Assembly (NCBI GenBank): GCA_045576455.1
Contig: JAZNGM010000018.1
Span: 1 to 28,988 of the forward strand
Length of the DNA stretch: 28,988 nucleotides
Direction: 5' to 3'
From: RGIG4034 sp045576455
GTDB taxonomy: Bacteria > Bacillota > Clostridia > Lachnospirales > Lachnospiraceae
In this document: in pieces, positions 22,868 through 28,988 of the stretch
Numbering within the stretch: the first letter of the stretch is position 1
How the letters are laid out: each line of letters begins with the position of its first letter
Made by a program: the position numbers and the translations under genes
Notes under the pieces: generated by a model
The model's input: the letters and a program-made list of their open reading frames with translations, nothing else
Databases searched by the model: none
Told to the model about the DNA's origin: nothing

Positions 22868-24640
22868 ATGGATACTAAGAAAAAATCTAAATTAGCCTGG
22901 CTTTGGGAAAATATGAAAGGCTACAGAGCGATTTATTTTATCGGTATTCTGGGAACGATAGTATACAATGTTATGCAATTGGTCGTTCCGTACATTACGC
23001 AGATTCTGGTAGATTTGTTTTTGACAGGCGATGACGCCGCTGCCAATCTGACTAACAAGAGGGATGTTTTTTTCCAGCTGATTATTGCCATGGTTTTATT
23101 GACCTTGCTGAGAACATTGATAGTGTATCTTGTATGTATGGATGTGGAGCATGTATCCCAAAAGGTGTTGTACCGTGTCAGAACCCATCTTTTTGACAAA
23201 ATCGAACGGCAGGATATGCAGTTTTATAATACATACCGTACCGGAGATTTAATGACACGTGTGACAGGTGACCTTGATGCCGTTCGTCACATGATTGCAT
23301 GGGTAATCAGATGTATTGTGGAATCGTTTGCCCTGTTGCTTGCGACCATGGTTTATTTCTTCTATATGGACTGGCGGCTGGCAATCGCAGTGCTTGCCAT
23401 AGCACCGTTTATTTTGATTGTTATTGTTCTTTTCAGAAATAAAGTAGCACCCCGCCATAAAGAATTAAGAGAGAAGCTTTCGAGTCTCAATACGGCAGCA
23501 CAGGAAAATATATCCGGTAACCGTGTTGTAAAGGCTTTTGCAAGAGAAGATTATGAGATAGATAAGTTTGATAAGTGTAGTGTTGAGTATTCTAAGACCA
23601 ATATGAAAACAGCAATGACTTGGCTTGAATATTTCCCATATATTGAAACCTTTGCAAACTTAATGCCGATTGTATTGCTTATTGTCGGCGGTCTCTTTAT
23701 TATGAACGGACAGCTTTCAATGGGTGAATATGTTGCATTTTCATCCCTTATATGGGCAGTACAGAACCCGATGCGTATGCTCGGTAACATCATGAATGAA
23801 TTCCAGCGTTTCGCTGCTGCTTCCGATAAGGTTATGGAAATTTATTACAGTGAACCGACTATCGTGGATAGTGAAGATGCGGTTGATTTACCGGAGCGTT
23901 TCAAAGGTAAGGTTGAATTTAAAAATGTAAGCTTTAAATATGAAGATGGCACGCTGCCGGTATTACACGATATTTCCTTTGTGGCTAACCCGGGAGAAAC
24001 AGTTGCCATTATGGGTGAGACCGGATGTGGTAAGACTTCCCTTATCCAGCTTATACCGAGATTCTACGAACCGAATGAAGGAACGGTATTAGTGGATGAT
24101 ATTGATGTTAACCGCATGAAACTGAAACAGTTAAGACATAATATCGGTCTTGCAACACAGGATGTTTTACTATATTCGGACAGTATTGACGGAAATATAG
24201 CATATGGTGACTCAAGCCTTACACAAGAGGAGGTTGAGAAGTTTGCCAAGTATTCCGCAGCAGCAAAATTTATTACCAAGATGCCGGAAGGTTACGATAC
24301 GATTGTAGGTGAACGTGGTGTCGGTTTATCCGGTGGACAGAAGCAGAGAATATCGCTTGCGAGAGCACTTGCGGTAAAACCTGCCATCTTGATTCTGGAT
24401 GATACAACTTCAGCGGTGGATATGGAAACGGAAAAGGAAATACAGCACAGTCTTAAGGAACTGGATTTCCCATGTACCAAGATTATTATTGCACAGCGAA
24501 TTTCCACCACCAAGTTCGCAGACAAAATCCTTATTATTAAGGATGGAAGGATTGCGGAAGAAGGTACACATGACGAACTCGTAGCTAAAAAAGGTTATTA
24601 CTATGAATTAGTCCAGTTACAGACAGGGGAGGAGGTATAA
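22868..24640 (+). CDS. ABC exporter half-transporter with degenerate ATP site
   Basis: 590 residues from ATG 22868, 6 bases after AAGGAGG; an ATG at 22862 touches the ribosome site and is rejected. The N-terminal half is a six-helix type IV exporter domain (about 20-310). The nucleotide-binding domain has Walker A GETGCGKTS at 383-391 (Lys389), signature LSGGQ, and Walker B ILILDD. The catalytic Glu is Asp512, and the switch His is replaced by Gln543 (IIIAQRIS). This is the pattern of the non-catalytic partner in heterodimeric exporters such as TM287/288, BmrCD and LmrCD. The second half-transporter follows after 2 bases, so both are made together. Substrate unknown; drugs, peptides or lipids are usual for the group. 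Confidence 0.92.
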   Translation: MDTKKKSKLAWLWENMKGYRAIYFIGILGTIVYNVMQLVVPYITQILVDLFLTGDDAAANLTNKRDVFFQLIIAMVLLTLLRTLIVYLVCMDVEHVSQKVLYRVRTHLFDKIERQDMQFYNTYRTGDLMTRVTGDLDAVRHMIAWVIRCIVESFALLLATMVYFFYMDWRLAIAVLAIAPFILIVIVLFRNKVAPRHKELREKLSSLNTAAQENISGNRVVKAFAREDYEIDKFDKCSVEYSKTNMKTAMTWLEYFPYIETFANLMPIVLLIVGGLFIMNGQLSMGEYVAFSSLIWAVQNPMRMLGNIMNEFQRFAAASDKVMEIYYSEPTIVDSEDAVDLPERFKGKVEFKNVSFKYEDGTLPVLHDISFVANPGETVAIMGETGCGKTSLIQLIPRFYEPNEGTVLVDDIDVNRMKLKQLRHNIGLATQDVLLYSDSIDGNIAYGDSSLTQEEVEKFAKYSAAAKFITKMPEGYDTIVGERGVGLSGGQKQRISLARALAVKPAILILDDTTSAVDMETEKEIQHSLKELDFPCTKIIIAQRISTTKFADKILIIKDGRIAEEGTHDELVAKKGYYYELVQLQTGEEV

Positions 24641-24642
24641 TT

Positions 24643-26424
24643 ATGGCAAGAAGGAATACATATAAAGAAGATGAAGTGCTTGAAACCCCCTTTGACTACC
24701 ACCATCTGTTAAGAGCCTTTGTATATATTAAGAAATACATCGGCAAAATGGTGTTTGCACTTATTTTAAGTGCTGTCGGTGGAATTACCGGCCTTTTCGG
24801 TCCGATGATTACACAGAAAGCATTGGACGTTGCAATCCCTAATAAAAATGTGCGTATGTTGCTTATGCTGGTGGCATTGCTTTGCTTCAGCTTTATCCTA
24901 AGTATTATTTTTACTACAATACGTTCAAGAATCATGATAAAGGTAAGCCAGAATATTATCTATGATATAAGAAAAGATATTTTTGAACATTTGCAGGAAT
25001 TGCCATTCCAGTATTACGACGACAGACCACACGGAAAAATATTAATCCGTGTTGTAAACTACGTAAATTCCGTTTCGGATATGTTGTCAAACAGCTTAAT
25101 AAACCTTGTCCTTGAGATTATCAACCTTCTCTTTATCATAGTGTTTATGTTTATGGTTGATGTAAAATTGTCGCTTGTTGTTTTGGCGGGTGTGCCGATT
25201 CTTATGGTGTTTATGTTCTGGATTAAGAATAAGCAGAGAAGAGCATGGCAGCAGGTATCCAATAAGAACTCAAACTTAAATGCCTACCTGCAGGAAAACA
25301 TTGTCGGTGCAAGAATTACACAGATGTTTGCAAGAGAAGACGAAAATGCAGAAATTTTTGCAGGCTTGTGTGACAGATGCAGAAAGACCTGGTTTAAAGC
25401 AGTTATGTACAGTAATACCGTATGGCCGGGAATTGATAATATATCCGTATGGGTAAGAGCGGCGGTATTTATTGTCGGACTTATTTTCATGGGACAAGGA
25501 GAAGTAAGCTTAGGCGTTATCGTAGCCATTACCTCTTATGCATCCCGCTTCTGGCAGCCGATTATGAATCTTGGTAATATTTTTAATAACTTTATAAATA
25601 ATATTGCGTATTTGGAACGTATTTTTGAAACCTTAGATGAGCCGGCAACGGTAAGTGACGCAGAGGATGCGGTGACAATGCCGGAGATTAAGGGTGATGT
25701 TACTTTTGAAAATGTTACTTTTGCGTATGAAGAAGGTAAGGATGTTCTTAAGAACGTATCTTTCACGGTAAAAGCAGGTGAGAGTGTTGCCCTTGTAGGA
25801 CCTACCGGTGCAGGAAAGAGTACGATTGTAAACCTGATTTCCAGATTCTACAATGTAGAGCATGGCCGCGTACTTATTGACGGACAGGATATTGCGAAGG
25901 TAAAACTGAATTCCCTTCGTTCACAGATGGGTATTATGCTTCAGGACAGTTTCATTTTCTCAGGTACGATTGCAGATAACATCCGTTACGGTAAGCTTGA
26001 TGCAACACAGGAAGAAATTGTGAATGCCAGTAAGACAGTATGTGCCGATGAGTTTATAAACAGATTCCCGGATGGATATAATATGGAAGTAAAAGAACGT
26101 GGTTCTTTATTGTCACAGGGACAGAAGCAGCTTATTTCTTTTGCCAGAACGCTGTTATCCGATCCTTCCATTCTGGTACTTGATGAAGCAACCTCCAGTA
26201 TCGACGTGCAGACAGAAAAAGCATTACAGCAGGGTCTTAATGCGATGCTTGAGGGAAGAACTTCCTTTATCATTGCTCACAGACTTTCTACGATTAAAAA
26301 CTGCGATAAGATTATGTATGTAGATCAGGGTGGTATCGTAGAGTGCGGAAACCATGAGGAGCTTATGGAAAAGAAAGGATATTATTACCGCCTGTATACT
26401 TCACAGATGGATGATATTGCATAA
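24643..26424 (+). CDS. ABC exporter half-transporter, catalytically competent partner
   Basis: 593 residues, ATG 24643 two bases after the stop of the first half, with GGGGAGGAGG upstream. A six-helix membrane domain (about 35-320) is followed by a nucleotide-binding domain: Walker A GPTGAGKST at 386-394 (Lys392), signature LSQGQ, Walker B ILVLDEATSS with Glu515, and switch His546 in IIAHRLSTI. All catalytic residues are present here, whereas the partner lacks two, so the pair should have one working and one degenerate ATP site. No terminator is visible before the T-box promoter 40 bases downstream. Confidence 0.92.
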   Translation: MARRNTYKEDEVLETPFDYHHLLRAFVYIKKYIGKMVFALILSAVGGITGLFGPMITQKALDVAIPNKNVRMLLMLVALLCFSFILSIIFTTIRSRIMIKVSQNIIYDIRKDIFEHLQELPFQYYDDRPHGKILIRVVNYVNSVSDMLSNSLINLVLEIINLLFIIVFMFMVDVKLSLVVLAGVPILMVFMFWIKNKQRRAWQQVSNKNSNLNAYLQENIVGARITQMFAREDENAEIFAGLCDRCRKTWFKAVMYSNTVWPGIDNISVWVRAAVFIVGLIFMGQGEVSLGVIVAITSYASRFWQPIMNLGNIFNNFINNIAYLERIFETLDEPATVSDAEDAVTMPEIKGDVTFENVTFAYEEGKDVLKNVSFTVKAGESVALVGPTGAGKSTIVNLISRFYNVEHGRVLIDGQDIAKVKLNSLRSQMGIMLQDSFIFSGTIADNIRYGKLDATQEEIVNASKTVCADEFINRFPDGYNMEVKERGSLLSQGQKQLISFARTLLSDPSILVLDEATSSIDVQTEKALQQGLNAMLEGRTSFIIAHRLSTIKNCDKIMYVDQGGIVECGNHEELMEKKGYYYRLYTSQMDDIA

Positions 26425-26462
26425 CATTGTAAATATTTGCATATATTACTATAGAAACTTTG

Positions 26463-26491
26463 TTGACAAATTTTTTTGGTTTTGTTATGAT
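26463..26491 (+). promoter_or_regulatory. Strong promoter of the aspS-gatC operon
   Basis: Perfect TTGACA at 26463-26468, exactly 17 bases, and TATGAT at 26486-26491. It is the best sigma-A-type promoter in the window. RNA should start near 26498, right at the first helix of the T-box leader. Confidence 0.9.
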
Positions 26492-26497
26492 TCATTT

Positions 26498-26717
26498 CGG
26501 AGACTCGGCTTTTGTGGAAAGTCTGTCAGGGAGAATGCGTCACCGACTGAAAGCGCGTTTGAGATGGGTAGTAAGCTTGGGAACACTCCGGAAGTACAAA
26601 AAGTTTATATGGAAAAGAGGATACCTTAAGTGGTATCAATGCGGGTGGCACCGCGGGTTAAATTATGTTTACTCGTCCCGGGAATATGATGAATATTCCC
26701 GGGATTTTTATTTTATC
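26498..26717 (+). promoter_or_regulatory. T-box riboswitch leader, specifier probably AAC (Asn)
   Basis: The 220-base leader carries the T-box core TGGCACCGCG at 26646-26655 and a terminator helix after it. The bulge reads UGGC, which pairs with the GCCA end of tRNAs having discriminator G73 (both tRNA-Asp and tRNA-Asn). Stem I closes with CGGAG (26498-26502) and CTCCG (26586-26590); the next helix is GGCTT (26507-26511) with AAGCT (26573-26577). The 3' side of the loop between them reads TGGG-AAC-A, the layout seen in glyQS leaders, so the specifier codon is most likely AAC at 26582-26584, not an Asp codon. No GAC or GAT stands in that place. Uncharged tRNA-Asn would therefore switch the operon on. 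Confidence 0.85.
26676..26717 (+). terminator. T-box regulated terminator
   Basis: A 12-bp perfect helix, TCCCGGGAATAT (26676-26687) with ATATTCCCGGGA (26693-26704), with a 5-base loop followed by a T-rich stretch. Its left arm overlaps the CGTCCC strand that can instead pair with the T-box region to form the antiterminator. Confidence 0.92.
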
Positions 26718-26732
26718 ATAGGAGGTTTTGTT

Positions 26733-28808
26733 ATGTATAGAACACTATTTTGTAACGACATACGCGACGAGCATGTTGGCAAGACAGTTGAACTTGCCGG
26801 CTGGGTTGATGTAGTACGTGATCATGGTGGCGTTATTTTCATTGATTTACGTGATTACACCGGTGTGACACAGGTTGTTGTCCACAATGAGGAATTGCTT
26901 AAAAACGTAAACCGTGAAACCGTTATTTCAGTAAGCGGTATTGTAAATAAGAGAGATGAGGAAACCGTTAATGAAAAGATAGCAACGGGTTATGTGGAAC
27001 TTGTGGCAGATTCTCTTCAGGTACTTGGTAAGAGCCACAATATGTTACCGTTTGAAGTAAGAAACTCCCACTTAAGCAAGGATGAGCTTCGTCTTAAATA
27101 CCGTTATCTTGACCTTCGTAATCCGAAGAACCATGACAATATTGTTATGCGTTCCAAGATTATCCGTTATATGCGTAACAAAATGGAGGAAAAGAATTTC
27201 CTTGATATGCAGACACCGATTCTTACGGCGTCATCTCCGGAAGGTGCAAGAGATTTCCTTGTACCGAGCCGTAAACATCCGGGTAAGTTCTACGCACTCC
27301 CACAGGCTCCGCAGCAGTTTAAGCAGCTTCTTATGGTATCCGGTTTTGACAGATATTTCCAGGTTGCACCTTGCTTCAGAGATGAAGATGCGAGAGCAGA
27401 CCGTTCACCGGGTGAATTTTACCAGCTTGACTTTGAAATGGCATTTGCAACCCAGGAAGAAGTTCTTGAGGTGTGCGAAGATGTTATTTATGATACATTT
27501 ACAGAATTTTCCGACAAGAAGGTTACACCGAAACCATTCCGCCGTATTACTTATGCAGATGCCATGATGAAATACGGTTCAGATAAGCCGGACCTTAGAA
27601 ACCCGCTTATTATCTGTGACCTTACGGACTTCTTTGCAGACGTAGAATTCCCTGCATTCAGAGGTAAACCGGTAAGAGGTATTGTTGCTGACTGTACCGG
27701 AAAGTCCAAGAAGTTCTTTGAAGATTCCTTGAAGTTTGCAACCTCTGCAGAGGTGGGACTTGGCGGTCTCGGATATATTACCTTAAAAGAAGGCGTATTT
27801 TTAGGCCCTATTGCGAAGTTCTTAACAGATGCCAAGAAGGCAGAAATTATAGAATTAACAGGCGTTAAAGAAGGAGAAACCCTTTTCTTTATCTGTGATG
27901 ATAAGAAGAACGATACGGAAAAGAAAGCAGGACATATCCGTTCTTATCTTGCCAGAAAAGATCAGCTTGATTTAATACGCGATGATGCGTTTGAATTCTG
28001 TTTCATCGTTGATTTCCCAATGTACGAAATCGATGAGGAAACCGGCGATACCATTTTTACACACAACCCATTCTCCATGCCACAGGGCGGAATGGAAGCA
28101 CTCCTTTCCGATGACCCGACAGAAATCTTGGCATACCAGTATGACCTTGTATGTAACGGTATTGAACTTGCATCCGGTGCGGTACGTAACCATGATATTG
28201 ATATTATGAAGAAAGCATTTGAGATTGCCGGATATTCAGAAACTGAATTGAAGAGCAGATTTAATGCACTTTATACCGCATTCCAGTACGGTGCACCGCC
28301 ACACGCAGGTATGGCACCGGGTATTGACCGTACGGTAATGCTTCTTACGGGAGAAGAAAAGATTCTCGAAGTTATTGCATTCCCGCTTAACGGTAATGCA
28401 CAGGATCTTTTACTGGGGGCACCGAGTGAAGTTACCAACCAGCAGCTTGAAGATGTACATTTGCTTGGAAGCGGCAGCGCGCTTGCTAACCGTGGTGTAC
28501 CAAGTGCCGGCGGTAATAAGCGCAGCGAAAAACGTTCTACTTTCTCCAATGCGCAGCAGCTCAATCAGTTATCTCTTTCCGACAAAGAAGAAACGGATAT
28601 GCAGAATATTTTCAAAATGATGAAAGAGCATGAAGATGCGCTTAAAAACATTGATACGGAAAATGTTGAAGAGATGATATATGTAATGCCTATGACCAAT
28701 GTTCTTAGGGAGGATAAAAGAGAGCAGAAATTTGAAAGAGAAAAACTGCTTGAAGGAGCTCCGGAACGTAGTGAAGACAGCTGGCAAGTGCCAAGATTAG
28801 TAAAGTAG
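26733..28808 (+). CDS. aspS: Aspartyl-tRNA synthetase (non-discriminating type) fused to GatC
   Basis: 691 residues from ATG 26733 (AGGAGG, 7-base spacing); reading further upstream only translates the T-box. Residues 1-577 are a complete bacterial AspRS: anticodon-binding OB fold, His31 in VRDHGG, motif 2 FRDEDARADRSPGEFYQLD, the GAD insert (about 295-415), and motif 3 GMAPGIDR ending in GAPSEVTNQQLEDVH. His31 matches non-discriminating enzymes; E. coli has Leu there. Normal AspRS stops here, but the frame continues through a Gly/Ser/Arg linker (578-602) into a GatC domain (about 603-691): LSLSDKEE, IDTENVEE, MPMTNVLREDK, APERSEDSWQVPRL. GatC stabilises GatA in the GatCAB amidotransferase that turns Asp-tRNA(Asn) into Asn-tRNA(Asn). 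The fusion would tether mischarging to amidation. A gatA-like gene follows after 13 bases. Confidence 0.92.
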   Translation: MYRTLFCNDIRDEHVGKTVELAGWVDVVRDHGGVIFIDLRDYTGVTQVVVHNEELLKNVNRETVISVSGIVNKRDEETVNEKIATGYVELVADSLQVLGKSHNMLPFEVRNSHLSKDELRLKYRYLDLRNPKNHDNIVMRSKIIRYMRNKMEEKNFLDMQTPILTASSPEGARDFLVPSRKHPGKFYALPQAPQQFKQLLMVSGFDRYFQVAPCFRDEDARADRSPGEFYQLDFEMAFATQEEVLEVCEDVIYDTFTEFSDKKVTPKPFRRITYADAMMKYGSDKPDLRNPLIICDLTDFFADVEFPAFRGKPVRGIVADCTGKSKKFFEDSLKFATSAEVGLGGLGYITLKEGVFLGPIAKFLTDAKKAEIIELTGVKEGETLFFICDDKKNDTEKKAGHIRSYLARKDQLDLIRDDAFEFCFIVDFPMYEIDEETGDTIFTHNPFSMPQGGMEALLSDDPTEILAYQYDLVCNGIELASGAVRNHDIDIMKKAFEIAGYSETELKSRFNALYTAFQYGAPPHAGMAPGIDRTVMLLTGEEKILEVIAFPLNGNAQDLLLGAPSEVTNQQLEDVHLLGSGSALANRGVPSAGGNKRSEKRSTFSNAQQLNQLSLSDKEETDMQNIFKMMKEHEDALKNIDTENVEEMIYVMPMTNVLREDKREQKFEREKLLEGAPERSEDSWQVPRLVK

Positions 28809-28821
28809 GAGGTGTATGACA

Positions 28822-28988
28822 ATGAAATATTATGCAGAATATTTATCAGATGCGGGTACTATTGCAGTCGATGATACACTCCTTGTCAAAGGTGCACAGG
28901 CAGCGGCAGGCTCACGCATATTAGAAGGATTCAAGCCATTGTTCAGCGCAGAAGCAGTCGACAGACTGGAAGCTGAAGGCTATGTTAT
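28822..28988 (+). CDS. gatA: GatA-like amidotransferase subunit, 5' end only, divergent
   Basis: The first 55 residues are visible; the gene runs off the window. ATG 28822 lies 9 bases after AGGAGG, which overlaps the aspS-gatC stop; an in-frame ATG at 28816 is too close to that site. The segment KGAQAAAGSRILEGFKP, then SAEAVDRLEAEGYV, aligns with GatA (TKG..TTCASKMLEGFVP..A.VVERL...GAV). Two oddities appear. The usual N-terminal 50 or so residues before this point are missing, so the protein begins almost at the amidase core. The conserved IKDN, whose Lys is the base of the Ser-cisSer-Lys triad, reads AVDD, with Asp in place of Lys. It is either a modified or non-catalytic GatA paralogue or a divergent amidase-family subunit; the position after a GatC fusion favours a transamidosome role. 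Confidence 0.65.
   Translation, partial: MKYYAEYLSDAGTIAVDDTLLVKGAQAAAGSRILEGFKPLFSAEAVDRLEAEGYV

Noticed and set aside
24643..26424. LSQGQ instead of LSGGQ as sign of a defective second exporter subunit
   Set aside because: LSQGQ is common in working exporters; Walker A, Walker B Glu and the switch His are all intact.
26460..26732. In-frame N-terminal extension of 91 residues on the AspRS gene
   Set aside because: It is a translation of the T-box leader, contains the promoter's downstream part and terminator hairpin, and has no ribosome site; ATG 26733 has AGGAGG at good spacing.
27082..27567. 161-residue plus-strand frame inside the AspRS gene
   Set aside because: Shadow frame of a clearly conserved gene; composition is Arg/His/Ser-rich with no family motif.
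1..28988. CRISPR array, tRNA or rRNA genes, intact insertion sequence
   Set aside because: No regularly spaced direct repeats, no cloverleaf or rRNA segments recognised, and no transposase frame in any reading.

Overview
The window looks like the chromosome of a low-GC Gram-positive anaerobe of the Clostridia, most likely a Lachnospiraceae-type gut or rumen fibre degrader. The basis is AT-rich DNA with AGGAGG ribosome sites, lipoproteins with Firmicutes-style lipoboxes, a T-box leader, xylan-active enzymes, a cluster-containing Old-Yellow-Enzyme reductase and indirect (transamidation) Asn-tRNA synthesis. This is inferred from gene content; no rRNA or other phylogenetic marker is present. I see no tRNA, rRNA, CRISPR array or intact insertion sequence.

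Layout. 1-1890: end of nagB, then a lipoprotein GH10 xylanase. 2042-5885: a divergent pair, an iron-dependent alcohol dehydrogenase on the minus strand and an FMN/FAD/[4Fe-4S] enoate-reductase-type flavoenzyme followed by a nitroreductase on the plus strand. 5999-9553: an AraC-type regulator facing an ECF-transporter S component, a uridine-kinase-like P-loop kinase and a lipoprotein CE1 esterase. 9793-11505: a DUF6311-type polytopic membrane protein. 11585-22556: a signalling block holding a LacI-type sensor with a GGDEF domain, a divergent membrane EAL protein, a MerR-methyltransferase fusion, a response regulator with three 29-residue N-terminal repeats plus CheX-like and receiver domains, a divergent hybrid histidine kinase with an HPt domain, and a TIR-TM-DUF6273 protein 3 bases after the kinase. 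22862-26424: a heterodimeric ABC exporter with one degenerate ATP site. 26463-end: a T-box-controlled operon with an aspS-gatC gene fusion and the start of an unusual gatA-like gene.

How the parts fit. The GH10 xylanase and CE1 esterase are both surface lipoproteins that could act together on acylated xylan. The GGDEF and EAL genes share a 213-base divergent intergenic region and form a likely c-di-GMP make/break pair. The response regulator 1.4 kb further on carries repeats with the spacing of the MshEN c-di-GMP-binding motif and could be an effector. The strongest candidate for something unusual is the last operon. A T-box whose specifier reads best as AAC (Asn) controls an AspRS with a non-discriminating-type His31, fused to GatC, followed by a GatA-like protein that lacks the usual N-terminus and the conserved catalytic Lys. 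It reads as a dedicated Asn-tRNA(Asn) module with a modified amidase subunit. Second choices are the TIR-TM-DUF6273 receptor-like protein and a nested-hairpin intergenic element just behind it.
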